Shown: positions 1 to 9,122, counted from the first letter of the stretch. The stretch: 64,000 nucleotides of DNA from Salinicola salarius (GCF_002179555.1 NZ_NHOU01000018.1:1-64000); one strand, 5' to 3'. Numbers and translations are program-made. The notes: a model not told the origin generated them from the letters alone.

Positions 1-55
1 ATCAGGCAGCGTGACCTGAATAGTTACAAAAAATCATGGCACGAGGAAATTCACG

Positions 56-1078
56 ATGAGCACAATGAAGGCTGCAGTGGTGACCGAGTTCAAGCAACCG
101 CTGGAGATCCGCGAGGTGCCGATCCCCGAGGTCGGGCCGGGGCAGGTGCGCATGCGCGTTCAGGCATCGGGGGTATGCCACACCGATCTGCACGCCGCCG
201 AGGGGGATTGGCCGGTCAAGCCCAACCCACCGTTCATCCCCGGTCACGAGGGCGTCGGTTACGTCGAGGCCGTCGGTGCCGGAGTCAAGCATCTCAAGGA
301 GGGCGATCGCATCGGCGTGCCCTGGCTGTACAGCGCCTGCGGTCACTGCGAACATTGTCTGAGCGGCTGGGAGACGTTGTGCGAAACGCAACAGAATACC
401 GGCTATAGCGTCGATGGCGGTTACGCCGATTACGTGCTGGCCGACGCCAACTATGTCGGCCATCTGCCCGCCAACGCCGATTTCATCGAGATCGCACCGA
501 TCCTGTGCGCCGGCGTGACCGTCTACAAGGGACTGAAGATGAGCGAGGTCAAGTCCGGGCAGTGGGTGGCGATCTCAGGTATCGGCGGTCTGGGGCACGT
601 GGCGGTACAATACGCGCGGGCGATGGGCATGCACGTGGCGGCGGTCGATGTCGCCGACGACAAGCTGCGTCTCGCCGAGCGACTGGGGGCCGAGTTGACC
701 ATCAACGCGCGTGAGCGGGATCCCGCCGCGTTGATCAAGAAGGAAATCGGCGGGGCACACGGTGCGCTGGTCACGGCGGTGTCGGAGAAGGCCTTCTCCC
801 AGGCGTTGGGCATGGTGCGCCGTGGCGGTACCATCGCCCTGAACGGTCTGCCGCCGGGCGAATTCTCGCTGTCGATCTTCGACATGGTACTCAACGGCAC
901 CACCGTGCGCGGCTCGATCGTCGGTACCCGGCAGGATCTGCAGGAAGCCCTCGATTTCGCCGGCGAGGGGCAGGTCAGGGCCACTGTCACCGCCGACAAG
1001 CTGGAGAACGTCAACGAGATCTTCCAACGCATGCACAAGGGCCAGATCGAGGGGCGAGTAGTGCTCGATATGCAGTAG
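56..1078 (+). CDS. adhP: Zinc-dependent alcohol dehydrogenase, AdhP type
   Basis: A 340-residue medium-chain alcohol dehydrogenase that would interconvert short primary alcohols and aldehydes with NAD(H) in the cytoplasm. Visible ligands are Cys41, His64 and Glu65 for the catalytic zinc, and Cys95, Cys98, Cys101 and Cys109 for the structural zinc. A GIGGLGH nucleotide-binding loop follows near residue 175. Length and motifs match the propanol-preferring AdhP group. The ATG at 56 has an AGGA about 10 bases upstream; a second in-frame ATG at 65 would give the more usual MKAAV start. It is a single gene. The first 55 bases of the window show no other feature. Confidence 0.93.
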   Translation: MSTMKAAVVTEFKQPLEIREVPIPEVGPGQVRMRVQASGVCHTDLHAAEGDWPVKPNPPFIPGHEGVGYVEAVGAGVKHLKEGDRIGVPWLYSACGHCEHCLSGWETLCETQQNTGYSVDGGYADYVLADANYVGHLPANADFIEIAPILCAGVTVYKGLKMSEVKSGQWVAISGIGGLGHVAVQYARAMGMHVAAVDVADDKLRLAERLGAELTINARERDPAALIKKEIGGAHGALVTAVSEKAFSQALGMVRRGGTIALNGLPPGEFSLSIFDMVLNGTTVRGSIVGTRQDLQEALDFAGEGQVRATVTADKLENVNEIFQRMHKGQIEGRVVLDMQ

Positions 1079-1232
1079 TGACCTGGTAGTAAGGGAACCC
1101 GCAGGGGCGAACGCTGTCGTAAACGTTCGCCTTTGTCCTGTCATGAACCCTGCGGTGCGCTGCGAGTGACGGTGGCGTGTGCTTGCGACATTTTGACGTG
1201 AATGAAAATATTTTCCAGGAAGGCTTGCGCCA

Positions 1233-1251
1233 CTGCATGCGAATCATTTAC
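1233..1251 (+). promoter_or_regulatory. Possible Fur-like box upstream of bfd
   Basis: The stretch contains GAATCATTTAC about 30-50 bases before the bfd start. Its right half matches the Fur consensus half-site well (8 of 11), while the left half matches poorly (about 3 of 8). Fur control of bfd is known in Pseudomonas and Escherichia, so the position is sensible, but the match is only moderate. Confidence 0.3.
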
Positions 1252-1280
1252 ATTTGTCCTATCCACACGCGGAGGGGACC

Positions 1281-1481
1281 ATGTTCGTTTGCCTGTGTAA
1301 GAATGTCACCGATCGTCAGCTGCGCGAAGCCGTCAGCCAGGGCGCGCGGTCCTGGAAGGAAGTGCAGGAAATGACCGGCTGTTCGAGCCAATGCGGCAAG
1401 TGTGCCTGTGTCGGCAAGACGATCGTCAAGGACGCGCTCGCCCAGGAATGGCAACGCTACGATCTCGCCTACGCCGTGTGA
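1281..1481 (+). CDS. bfd: Bacterioferritin-associated ferredoxin Bfd
   Basis: A 66-residue [2Fe-2S] protein of the Bfd family. The cluster ligands are Cys4, Cys6, Cys38 and Cys41 in the expected C-x-C and C-x-x-C spacing. Bfd reduces the haem of bacterioferritin to release stored iron, and the bacterioferritin gene follows 160 bases downstream in the same direction. An ATG nine codons further upstream (1254) is possible, but the ATG at 1281 has a strong GGAGGGG ribosome binding site and gives the family's normal N-terminus. Confidence 0.93.
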   Translation: MFVCLCKNVTDRQLREAVSQGARSWKEVQEMTGCSSQCGKCACVGKTIVKDALAQEWQRYDLAYAV

Positions 1482-1641
1482 CGCTCGGCGTTCTACGCTC
1501 TCCCTGCACGCTCTGTGCCGATTACCGCGCGTTGCCGCGGCTCCTTTCTCCTCAAAGCGAAATTTTACCCGCGTTGCTGTCTACTACGCTGCTGAGACGT
1601 GGTAGGGTTTTTTGCGTCTATGCAAAACATGGGAGATAACC

Positions 1642-2124
1642 ATGAAAGCCGATCCGAAGGTCATCGAGCATCTCAACAAGCTGCTCGGCAATGAGCTGGT
1701 CGCCATCAACCAATACTTCCTGCATGCGCGCATGTACAAGGACTGGGGGCTTCACGGCCTAGCCAAGTGGGAGTACGACGAGTCCATCGACGAGATGCAC
1801 CACGCCGACAAGTACATTCAACGCATCCTGTTCCTGGAAGGCATTCCCAACCTGCAGGACCTGGGCAAGCTGCACATCGGTGAGAACACCCAGGAAATGC
1901 TCGAAAGCGATCTGAAGATCGAGCACGAAGGGCGCAACGACCTGATCGAGGCGATTCGTTATTTCGAATCCGTGCACGACTACGTCAGCCGCGACCTGGC
2001 CAAGGAAATCCTCGCCGACGAGGAAGAGCACATCGACACCATCGAGACCGAGCTCGGTTTGATCGACAAGGTCGGCCTGCAGAACTACCTGCAGAAGAAG
2101 ATGGACGAGAACGAGGAAGACTGA
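1642..2124 (+). CDS. bfr: Bacterioferritin (haem-binding, ferroxidase active)
   Basis: A 160-residue bacterioferritin subunit that assembles into a 24-mer iron-storage shell. All di-iron ferroxidase ligands are at canonical positions: Glu18, Glu51, His54, Glu94, Glu127 and His130. Met52, the haem ligand between subunits, is also present, so this is an active haem-containing type. The start at 1642 follows GGGAG and gives a normal N-terminus; a longer frame opening at 1612 adds unrelated residues. Together with bfd it forms an iron storage and release pair. Confidence 0.95.
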   Translation: MKADPKVIEHLNKLLGNELVAINQYFLHARMYKDWGLHGLAKWEYDESIDEMHHADKYIQRILFLEGIPNLQDLGKLHIGENTQEMLESDLKIEHEGRNDLIEAIRYFESVHDYVSRDLAKEILADEEEHIDTIETELGLIDKVGLQNYLQKKMDENEED

Positions 2125-2158
2125 ACGCTCCTCCGCCGTCTTCGTGCTTCATGACGTT

Positions 2159-2198
2159 GCGCCCGCCCTCGGCAACCGGGGGCGGGCGCAGGTGTTTT
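2159..2198 (+). terminator. Rho-independent terminator after bfr
   Basis: A perfect 10-bp stem, GCGCCCGCCC at 2159-2168 with GGGCGGGCGC at 2180-2189, is followed by a T-containing tail (GGTGTTTT). It lies between the convergent bfr and purK genes. On the other strand the hairpin is not followed by T residues, so it mainly serves bfr. Confidence 0.8.
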
Positions 2199-2202
2199 CG
2201 GC

Positions 2203-3294
2203 TCAGCCGAGATCGTTGATCAGCAGCGCCTCGACGGCGGCGATGCGCGCTTCGAGCTGGGCGTCGCTGGCGGCCAGCACGGTGACGTGGCCGATCTTGC
2301 GGCCGGGGCGGGGCGCCTTGCCGTAGTCGTGCCAGCGGGTGCCGGGCAGGGCGAGCACGGCGTCGCGATCCGGGAAGGCGCCGATCACGTTGAGCATCGC
2401 ACACGGCGCCAGGCGTGCGGTCTCGCCCAGCGGCAGCCCGGCGATCGCGCGCACGTGATTTTCGAACTGGCTGGTCACCGCGCCTTCGATGCTCCAGTGG
2501 CCGGAATTGTGAACCCGCGGGGCGATCTCGTTGGCGAGCAGCCCCGCCGCGGTGACGAAGAACTCGAACGCCATCACGCCGACATAGTCGAGCTCGTTCA
2601 TCACCCGGCTGGCGTAGTCTTCCGCCTGTGCCTGCAGCGGATGCGATACCTGCGGCACCGAGCAGTGCAGGATGCCCTGGCGATGCGCGTTGCGCACCAC
2701 CGGCCAGTGGCGGATCTCGCCGTCACGGCCGCGCACGGCGATCACCGAGATCTCGTGGTCGAAATCGATGAAGCCTTCGAGGATCAGGGGCACGCCGCCC
2801 AGCTCGTCGAACGTCCCGGCGACATCTTCCGGCGCGCGCAGCACCTTCTGGCCCTTGCCGTCATAGCCCATGGTGCGGGTCTTGATCACCACCGGCAGGC
2901 CGATCTCGTCCACCGCGGTGTCGATATCGGCCTGGCTGTCGATCCGGGCGATCGGCGGCACGGCGATATCCAGCGAGCGGAACAGCGACTTCTCGAGCCA
3001 GCGGTCCCGCGCCGTGGCCAGCGCTCGAGCCGGCGGAAAGGCGGGGCGTTGCTCGGCCAGACGCTCGACGGCTTCGGCCGGGACGTTCTCGAATTCGAAG
3101 GTGATCGCGTCGCAGGTCGCGGTCAGCGTGTTCAGCGCCTGGGCATCCTCCCAGTCGGCCTGCAGGTGCTCGCCGTGAACCGCCGCGCACGGCTCGCTAC
3201 CCGGATCGAGAAAGGTAAACCGCAGATCAAGCGGCGCGCCCGCCTGGGCAAGCATGCGCCCCAGCTGGCCGCCACCGACGATTCCGATACGCAT
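2203..3294 (-). CDS. purK: N5-carboxyaminoimidazole ribonucleotide synthase PurK
   Basis: A 363-residue ATP-grasp enzyme that makes N5-CAIR from AIR, ATP and bicarbonate in purine synthesis. It starts with the family's Rossmann-like N-terminus containing GGGQLGRM. The ATP-grasp core includes VIKTRTMGYDGKGQ, and the C-terminal part has NEIAPRVHNSGHW, a strong PurK signature. The frame is open for another 94 codons upstream, but the ATG at 3294 gives the conserved start and lies 2 bases after the purE stop. It is the second gene of a purEK operon. Confidence 0.95.
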   Translation of the reverse strand: MRIGIVGGGQLGRMLAQAGAPLDLRFTFLDPGSEPCAAVHGEHLQADWEDAQALNTLTATCDAITFEFENVPAEAVERLAEQRPAFPPARALATARDRWLEKSLFRSLDIAVPPIARIDSQADIDTAVDEIGLPVVIKTRTMGYDGKGQKVLRAPEDVAGTFDELGGVPLILEGFIDFDHEISVIAVRGRDGEIRHWPVVRNAHRQGILHCSVPQVSHPLQAQAEDYASRVMNELDYVGVMAFEFFVTAAGLLANEIAPRVHNSGHWSIEGAVTSQFENHVRAIAGLPLGETARLAPCAMLNVIGAFPDRDAVLALPGTRWHDYGKAPRPGRKIGHVTVLAASDAQLEARIAAVEALLINDLG

Positions 3295-3296
3295 AG

Positions 3297-3797
3297 TCAC
3301 TCCTGGTCTTCGGGTCGAGGATCGGGATTGTCGAGCACCTGCTGCGTCTGCTCGGCGCGGAAGGCTTCCAGCGCCTCGCGGATGCGCTCGTCGTGGTTGG
3401 CCAGCATGGCGGCGGCGAGCAGGGCGGCGTTGATCGCGCCGGCACGGCCGATCGCCAGCGTCGCGGTAGGAATGCCGGCCGGCATCTGCACGATGGAAAG
3501 CAGCGAGTCGACCCCGGAAAGGGTGCTCGACTTCACCGGCACGCCGAGCACCGGCAGCCGCGTCTTGGCGGCGCACATGCCCGGCAGATGGGCCGCGCCG
3601 CCGGCACCGGCGATGATCACTTCCAGGCCCCGGTCGGCGGCGGTTTCGGCGTACTCGAACAGCAGATCCGGCGTGCGGTGGGCGGAGACCACTCGGGTTT
3701 CATGCTCGATACCCAGCTTTTCCAGGGTCTCGACCGTATGGCAGAGAGTCGACCAGTCCGACTTCGAGCCCATGATCACGCCGACGCGTACGCTCAT
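3297..3797 (-). CDS. purE: N5-carboxyaminoimidazole ribonucleotide mutase PurE (class I)
   Basis: A 166-residue class I PurE that converts the PurK product N5-CAIR to CAIR. Diagnostic motifs are GSKSDW near residue 10, SAHRTPD near 43 and [12 protein letters not shown] near 65. The partner purK starts 2 bases downstream. The 100 bases upstream (3798-3900) show no clear PurR operator. The C-terminus has a short acidic, proline-containing tail that is not part of the conserved fold. Confidence 0.96.
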   Translation of the reverse strand: MSVRVGVIMGSKSDWSTLCHTVETLEKLGIEHETRVVSAHRTPDLLFEYAETAADRGLEVIIAGAGGAAHLPGMCAAKTRLPVLGVPVKSSTLSGVDSLLSIVQMPAGIPTATLAIGRAGAINAALLAAAMLANHDERIREALEAFRAEQTQQVLDNPDPRPEDQE

Positions 3798-3965
3798 GCT
3801 TCCTCCCGTGGGAAATGGTTCGCCGGTCCTTTATAGGGGGTTATCGGACCGTCGTTTGGAAAGCAGCGAATTGTACGGGAATCCGGAGAATCGATCAGCC
3901 GTTAATCTTTTAGCCGACATTGACTGCAGATCTTTTCCGCGCGAACCGCCATCCGCCGGCAGCGT

Positions 3966-4196
3966 TCAGCGGAACGCCTTTTCCAGGGCAAACCGGGCCA
4001 CCGGCTCATCGCTGACGCTGACCTGCTCGCAGAACATGGCGAGCGGGCGCACCCACAGGCCGTAGTCGCCGTAGAGCGCCCGATAGACCACCAGCCACTC
4101 CTCGGTTTCGCTGTGCTGGGCCACGTCCAGCACCTCGTAGAGCTGACCCTTGTAGTGGCGATAGATGCCCGGCACGGGCTTGTGCTGTTCACTCAT
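3966..4196 (-). CDS. DUF1653 domain protein
   Basis: A 76-residue protein matching the DUF1653 family, with the characteristic PGIYRHYKG opening, VVYRALYGDYGLWVRP centre and aromatic-rich body. No biochemical role is established. The start codon overlaps the tcdA stop by the 4-base ATGA arrangement, so the two are translationally coupled. A reading in another frame over the same bases (3902-4192) lacks family features and was discarded. Confidence 0.85.
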   Translation of the reverse strand: MSEQHKPVPGIYRHYKGQLYEVLDVAQHSETEEWLVVYRALYGDYGLWVRPLAMFCEQVSVSDEPVARFALEKAFR

Positions 4197-5146
4197 GAGG
4201 AAGTCTCCCGGGTAGCGGCCGCTGTCGTTGATGTTGTCGGCGTTGGCGTTGGCGTTGACGTCGTTGAGGTCGTCGTCGCTGTGTTCGATGCCTTTGACGT
4301 CGTTGCCGAGGTGGCGGCCGATGTCGGTGCGTCGTCTGCCGCGCGTCTGGCTTTATCGGCGAGCCGGGTCAGCACACGGCCGGCCGCGACGAAACCGAAG
4401 GTGCCGGTGACCACGCTCACCGCACCGAAACCGGCAGCGCAGTCGAGCCGCGTGGCCTGGCCCGGTGCCGGCTTCTGCAGGCAGACCTCGCCATCGTCGC
4501 CGGGGTAGACCAGTTGCTCGTCGGAGTAGACGCACTCGACGCCGAAGCGGCGTTTGGGATTGCGCGAGAAGCCGTGATCCCGGCGCAGCTTCGAGCGCAC
4601 CTTGGCCAGCAGCGGATCGTGCTCGGTGCGGCTGAGATCGGCCACGCGCACGCGGGTCGGGTCGCTCTGGCCGCCGGCGCCGCCGGTTACCGTGATTGGC
4701 AGCTTACGCCGGTTGCAGTAGTGGATCAGCGCCGCCTTGGCGCCGACATGGTCGATGGCATCGATCACGTGATCGGCATCGGCCGGAATCCGCTCGGCCA
4801 GATTGGTCGGCGTGATGAAGGCCGCATCGGCGTGAATCTCGATACCCGGCCAGATGGCGCGGCAGCGCTCCGCCAACACCTCGACCTTGGGTCTGCCGAT
4901 CTGGCCGTCCAGCGCGTGAAGCTGACGGTTGACGTTGGAAACGCAGACATCGTCCAAGTCGATCAGGGTCAGCTTGCCGATACCGGAGCGCGCCAGCGCC
5001 TCGGCGCTCCAGCTGCCGACGCCGCCCACGCCGATCACCACGACGTGCGCGCGGCGGAACGCGTTGGCTGCGCGGGTGCCGTAGAGACGCCGGATGCCGC
5101 CAAAGCGGAAATCGTAGTCGTCGGTGTTGCGGTTATCGTTGCTCAT
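4193..5146 (-). CDS. tcdA: tRNA threonylcarbamoyladenosine dehydratase TcdA with Thr-rich tail
   Basis: A 317-residue E1-like enzyme that cyclises t6A37 to ct6A37 in tRNAs using ATP. The N-terminal half shows the ThiF/MoeB fold: VIGVGGVGSW nucleotide loop near residue 37, DLDDVCVSNVNRQ near 63 and VIDAIDHVGAK near 126. The catalytic core ends near residue 270. The last 45 or so residues are almost only Thr, Ser, Ala and Pro, encoded by an imperfect trinucleotide-like repeat, and are not part of the family. It heads a short operon with the DUF1653 gene. Confidence 0.93.
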   Translation of the reverse strand: MSNDNRNTDDYDFRFGGIRRLYGTRAANAFRRAHVVVIGVGGVGSWSAEALARSGIGKLTLIDLDDVCVSNVNRQLHALDGQIGRPKVEVLAERCRAIWPGIEIHADAAFITPTNLAERIPADADHVIDAIDHVGAKAALIHYCNRRKLPITVTGGAGGQSDPTRVRVADLSRTEHDPLLAKVRSKLRRDHGFSRNPKRRFGVECVYSDEQLVYPGDDGEVCLQKPAPGQATRLDCAAGFGAVSVVTGTFGFVAAGRVLTRLADKARRAADDAPTSAATSATTSKASNTATTTSTTSTPTPTPTTSTTAAATRETSS

Positions 5147-5156
5147 GGGATCTCGA

Positions 5157-5975
5157 TCATAAAAGGGCGTCGATCGGTTCGGCCCTGGCCGCGCCCGTAG
5201 CGGGCGTCATCCAGTGGGCGTCATTCCGCGTCAGATGCGCCTGCCAGCCGAACCGGGCCAGCAAGGCGGAAAAGTGGTCGTCGGGCGCGGCTTCCAGTCT
5301 TAGCTGGTGGCCCTCGAACGGGTGGCGAAACTCCAGCGCCACCGCCGACAGCAACAGGTGCGGGCAGTCCAGATGATCGCGAAAGTAGCGATTGTGGATA
5401 CCCTTGCCGTGCTTGGCATCACCGATGATCGGGTGGCCGCAGCGTGCCAGATGGCGCCGGATCTGATGGCGCCGGCCCGTCTCCGGCCGTGCTTCCATCA
5501 GCGAATAGCGCGACTGCGGATAGCGATCGATCGCCACCGGAATCTCCGCCGTCGCCAGCCGCCGGAAGTGGGTCAGCGCCGGGTGCGCGGGCATCTCCGC
5601 TTTGGGCCGGATGCCATCTTCCTCGCGCAGGGGCGCATCGACGCTGATCGTCTCCGGGCCCCAGCCGCGAACCACGGCCAGATAGCGCTTGCTCACCCGG
5701 TGCCCGGTGAACGCCCGCGTCAGCGCGGCGGCGGCTTCGCTGTCCAGCGCGAACAGCAGCACGCCGCCGGTGGGGCGATCCAGACGATGCACTGGAAAGA
5801 CATGCTGGCCGATCTGGTCGCGTAGCGTCTGCATCACGAACCGGGTTTCCCCGCGGGCCAGCGCCGTGCGATGCACCAGCATGCCGGGCGGCTTGGCGAC
5901 GGCGATCAGGCGCGCATCGCGGTAGATCACCGGCAGCGGCCCAAGGCGCTCGGTTGGGGTAAGCGGCACGGTCAT
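5157..5975 (-). CDS. truC: tRNA pseudouridine(65) synthase TruC
   Basis: A 272-residue RluA-family pseudouridine synthase. The catalytic motif HRLDRPTGG places the nucleophile at Asp66, and ARPETGRRHQIRRHL near residue 180 is the second conserved block. Length and the RPTGG variant fit TruC, which modifies U65 of tRNA, better than the rRNA enzymes. The frame stays open far upstream, but that part lies opposite the sirtuin gene and is a shadow; the ATG at 5975 gives the normal N-terminus. The stop is 10 bases from the tcdA start, so transcription may continue into tcdA. Confidence 0.88.
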   Translation of the reverse strand: MTVPLTPTERLGPLPVIYRDARLIAVAKPPGMLVHRTALARGETRFVMQTLRDQIGQHVFPVHRLDRPTGGVLLFALDSEAAAALTRAFTGHRVSKRYLAVVRGWGPETISVDAPLREEDGIRPKAEMPAHPALTHFRRLATAEIPVAIDRYPQSRYSLMEARPETGRRHQIRRHLARCGHPIIGDAKHGKGIHNRYFRDHLDCPHLLLSAVALEFRHPFEGHQLRLEAAPDDHFSALLARFGWQAHLTRNDAHWMTPATGAARAEPIDALL

Positions 5976-6116
5976 GGCACTGGCCTGGGTAAACGAACAG
6001 GGCGCTATTGTCGGGGCTGGCGAAGGTGATCTCAAGGGGCTGACCGAGTGCCCGGATGTCCGACGCATGCTAGCCTCGGAAACAGTGAAGCAGCGAACAT
6101 CAGGAAGCCTGTCGCC

Positions 6117-6845
6117 ATGAGTGATACCCGTTCCCCGCATCTGGTCGTGCTGACCGGCGCCGGCATCAGCGCCGAAAGCGGCCTCAAGACCTTTCGCGAT
6201 GGCGATGGCCTGTGGGAAAACCACCGCCTCGAGGATGTCGCCACCCCGGAAGCCTGGGCGCGCGACCCTGAAACCGTGCTGCGCTTCTACGACGAGCGCC
6301 GCGAGCAGACCCGCCGGGCACGACCGAACGCCGCGCATCTGGCGCTGGCCGAACTCGAGGATGCCGGGTTCCGGGTCAGCGTGGTCACCCAGAACATCGA
6401 TGACCTGCACGAACGCGCCGGCTCCCGCCACGTGCTGCATCTGCATGGCGAGATCCTGCTGGCGCGCTCCTCGGTCGATGCCAACCTGCGCTACCCGTTG
6501 AGCGACCCCGCGACCCGGGGCCGGATCGCGCTGGGCGATCTGTGCGACAAGGGCAGTCAGCTGCGCCCGGACGTGGTCTGGTTCGGCGAAGCCGTGCCGC
6601 GCTATGCCGAGGCGTGCGATATCGTCGCCGGGGCCGATGCGCTGCTGGTCGTCGGCACTTCGCTGGCAGTGATGCCCGCCGCGCTGCTGCTGGAGCAGGC
6701 GCCGTTCGATGCGCCGTGCTGGCTGGTCGATCCCCACGCCCGTGATCTGGCGCCGCCGGGCGTCAGCCCCGTCGCCGAGCCGGCTAGCCGTGGCGTACCC
6801 AGGCTGGTCGCCGAATGGCAAGCGCGGGGCGGCTTCGCGGACTGA
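6117..6845 (+). CDS. cobB: NAD-dependent protein deacylase, sirtuin class III
   Basis: A 242-residue sirtuin that would remove acyl groups from lysines using NAD. Conserved blocks are GAGISAESGLKTFRD (residues 14-28), TQNIDDLHERAGS (91-103) and LHLHGE with catalytic His110. Tyr58 and Arg61 in FYDERR are the pair that favours succinyl or other negatively charged acyl groups. The zinc module is odd: between His110 and VVWFGE there is only one cysteine, so the usual four-Cys site is absent. The ATG at 6117 follows AGGAAG; an ATG 23 codons upstream lacks support. Confidence 0.9.
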   Translation: MSDTRSPHLVVLTGAGISAESGLKTFRDGDGLWENHRLEDVATPEAWARDPETVLRFYDERREQTRRARPNAAHLALAELEDAGFRVSVVTQNIDDLHERAGSRHVLHLHGEILLARSSVDANLRYPLSDPATRGRIALGDLCDKGSQLRPDVVWFGEAVPRYAEACDIVAGADALLVVGTSLAVMPAALLLEQAPFDAPCWLVDPHARDLAPPGVSPVAEPASRGVPRLVAEWQARGGFAD

Positions 6846-7081
6846 ACGACCGAACAGCCTTCCCGGCTTGAGTCTGATCAGACGGTCATAGACGGCGATT
6901 ATTCGGCCTTTGACCTATTTTGCCGCCCGCCGCAGTGCGGCAGAATAGCGTCCCCGGTTTGCCGGGTACCAACTCGTAACATTCCAGAGCCACTCGAGTG
7001 GCCGGGCTCGCCAGGTTCCGTGCGTAAGCAAAGCGTTCGCGCAGAACCAACCCTGGGCCTTGAACCGCTAGGACACATATC

Positions 7082-8035
7082 ATGTTTGAACGTATCAACC
7101 GGCTATTCCCGGTCTGGGCCGTCTTGCTGGCCGTCATCGCCGCCTTCCAGCCCCAGCTCTTCGTCGACTTCAAGAGCGACATCCAAACGCTGCTCGTCGT
7201 CATCATGTTCGCCATGGGGCTGACGCTGACCCGCGAGGACTTCGCGCGTGTGGTCAAGGCGCCCAAGCCGGTTGCCGTCGGCGTGGTGCTGCAGTTTCTG
7301 ATCATGCCGCTGGCGGCGCTGCTGGTCTCCCGCGTGCTCGGCCTCAGCCCGGAACTGACCACCGGGATGATCCTGGTCGGCGCCACGGCGGGCGGCACCT
7401 CTTCCAACGTCATGACCTGGCTTGCCGGCGGCCACGTCGCGCTGTCGGTATCGATGACCATGGTTTCCACCGTGATCTCGGTCGTCGCCACGCCGTTCAT
7501 CACCTGGCTGCTGGTCGGCCAGAGCATCGACGTGCCGGTTCTCGGCATGCTGATGAGCATCGCGCAACTGGTCATCGCGCCGATCGCGCTGGGTGTCATC
7601 GTCCATCACCTGCTGGGCGCGCGCATCCACAAGATCGAACCGGCACTGGCGACGCTCGCCATGGCCGCCATCGTGCTGATCATCGCCATCGTGGTCGCGC
7701 TCAACGCCGGCAACCTGGCAACGCTGGGGCCGATCGTGGCGATCGCTGTCATCGCCCACAACGGCATCGGCCTCGCCGCCGGCTACTGGCTGAGCCGAGC
7801 GCTGGGCTTCGATATTCGCACCGCACGCACCATCGCGTTCGAGGTCGGCCTGCAGAATTCCGGCCTGGCGGTCACGCTCGCTAACCAGTTCTTCACCGCC
7901 GGTGCCGCGCTGCCGGGTGCGCTGTTCTCGGTCTGGCACAACGTCTCCGGCTCCCTGCTGGCGGGTTACTGGAAACAGCGCGGCATTCCCGCCCGCGGCG
8001 CCACATCGGAAACGAGCGAAAGCATCAGCCGCTGA
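7082..8035 (+). CDS. BASS-family sodium-dependent transporter (bile acid:Na+ symporter type)
   Basis: A 317-residue membrane protein with about ten hydrophobic segments and the BASS hallmarks GATAGGTSSNVMTWLA near residue 98 and FEVGLQNSGLAVTLA near 257. Members move organic anions with sodium; bacterial relatives include the ketopantoate/pantothenate precursor carrier PanS. The substrate here cannot be read from sequence. It has its own 236-base upstream region and a terminator at 8081. Confidence 0.88.
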   Translation: MFERINRLFPVWAVLLAVIAAFQPQLFVDFKSDIQTLLVVIMFAMGLTLTREDFARVVKAPKPVAVGVVLQFLIMPLAALLVSRVLGLSPELTTGMILVGATAGGTSSNVMTWLAGGHVALSVSMTMVSTVISVVATPFITWLLVGQSIDVPVLGMLMSIAQLVIAPIALGVIVHHLLGARIHKIEPALATLAMAAIVLIIAIVVALNAGNLATLGPIVAIAVIAHNGIGLAAGYWLSRALGFDIRTARTIAFEVGLQNSGLAVTLANQFFTAGAALPGALFSVWHNVSGSLLAGYWKQRGIPARGATSETSESISR

Positions 8036-8080
8036 AGCCGCTGAGATTGATACAGATATTGTCTCAATTCCGGGGCTAGG

Positions 8081-8121
8081 AAAGCGGGGCGGAGTGCTAG
8101 AATGCGCGCGCCCCGCTTTTT
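8081..8121 (+). terminator. Terminator after the BASS transporter, with a -10-like box in its loop
   Basis: An 11-bp stem AAAGCGGGGCG at 8081-8091 pairs with CGCCCCGCTTT at 8109-8119 and is followed by further T residues. The loop contains GTGCTAGAATG, which looks like a -10 box for the next gene, although no good -35 is seen. Confidence 0.65.
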
Positions 8122-8144
8122 CGTAGGCCGGAGATAGCCGATCC

Positions 8145-8948
8145 ATGCGTGATGATGCCGAACTGACGACCAGATCCTGGTCGCCGAGCGAGACCGAATT
8201 CCCGAATGATGCCCGGCGCGATATGGCTGGCGGAGACGAGAACCCGCCGCGCCGCGAATTCAAGGCGCGGGGCAGCTTCGTCGAACGCTGCGACGGCTGC
8301 CGCCTGCCGGTGCTCAACTGCCTCTGCCCGTTCCGCGTGACCGCGACCAGCGCTGCCCATGTGTGGCTGCTGACCCACCCCTACGAGCACAACAAGCCCA
8401 CCAACACCGGGCGCCTGATCGCCGACGTGCTGCCGCAGACTCAGACCTTCACCTGGTATCGCACCGCGCCGGAGGCACGGCTGCTCGAGCTGCTGGCGGA
8501 CCGGCGCTACGTGCCGTACGTGGTCTTCCCCGACGACCAGCCGGACTACCAGCATCGCGTGGTCGACGAGCGTGCCGTGGTCGTCGCCAAGCAGGATGGC
8601 TTCATTCCCGTCTTCATTCTGATCGATGGCACCTGGCGTCAGGCGCGGCGGATCTTTCGCAAGAGCCCGTACCTGGAAAACCTGCCGGTGCTGCCGCTCC
8701 ACACGGATCGACTGACACGCTACCGGCTGCGCAAGCCGGCCTCCGCCTCGCATCTCTGCACCGCCGAGGTCGCGGCCGAGCTGCTGCGCAATACCGGCGA
8801 CGTTTCCGCCGCCAACGTGCTCGACGACTACTTCGACGCTTTCAACGAGAGCTACGCCGCGAGCCGCTTCTATCACAAGATCGAGAAGCCCAACGCCGCC
8901 ATGCAGCGCCTGCTCGAACGTCGCGCCTTCGGTGCCGCTTTCTCCTGA
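8145..8948 (+). CDS. DTW-domain tRNA-uridine aminocarboxypropyltransferase
   Basis: A 267-residue DTW-domain protein. The family transfers the 3-amino-3-carboxypropyl group of S-adenosylmethionine to uridine in tRNA (acp3U; TapT/YfiP in Escherichia coli). Visible features are the zinc-type cysteines in ERCDGCRLPVLNCLC (residues 47-61), THPYEHNKPTNTGR near 77 and the name-giving DGTW in ILIDGTWRQARR near 165. The first 35 residues are polar and unlikely to be folded. The ATG at 8145 has a GGAG at suitable distance; a later internal start is possible. Confidence 0.85.
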   Translation: MRDDAELTTRSWSPSETEFPNDARRDMAGGDENPPRREFKARGSFVERCDGCRLPVLNCLCPFRVTATSAAHVWLLTHPYEHNKPTNTGRLIADVLPQTQTFTWYRTAPEARLLELLADRRYVPYVVFPDDQPDYQHRVVDERAVVVAKQDGFIPVFILIDGTWRQARRIFRKSPYLENLPVLPLHTDRLTRYRLRKPASASHLCTAEVAAELLRNTGDVSAANVLDDYFDAFNESYAASRFYHKIEKPNAAMQRLLERRAFGAAFS

Positions 8949-9051
8949 AGCCGGATACCGTTCCCATCTCCTGATACGCCTCGCCATCGACGGGGCGTTC
9001 CATCGCATTCTCTTGCCTCGAGATCACACGAGCGATCGGTCGGTTAATAAA

Positions 9052-9068
9052 ATGTTATGATATAACGT
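9052..9068. promoter_or_regulatory. Zur-type operator upstream of zinT
   Basis: ATGTTAT, three bases, then ATAACGT forms an inverted repeat with one mismatch, lying in an A/T-rich promoter 55-70 bases before zinT. It matches the gammaproteobacterial Zur box pattern and resembles the perfect copy at 18,663-18,679 upstream of the L31 paralogue. Zur repression of zinT is established in enterobacteria. Confidence 0.75.
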
Positions 9069-9122
9069 ATTGTGTTTGTCGCCGATCAGTTCTTGGACAC
9101 GAAAAAAGAGAGAGCCAAATTC

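Noticed and set aside
3798..3900. PurR operator before purE
   Set aside because: No palindrome resembling the purine repressor site could be found by eye.
2287..4065. 592-codon open frame opposite purK and purE
   Set aside because: It mirrors the GC-rich codon pattern of the real genes; composition is Arg/Ala/Gly-rich with no family features.
5976..6821. N-terminal extension of the pseudouridine synthase frame
   Set aside because: The extension lies opposite the sirtuin gene and has no similarity to RluA-type enzymes.
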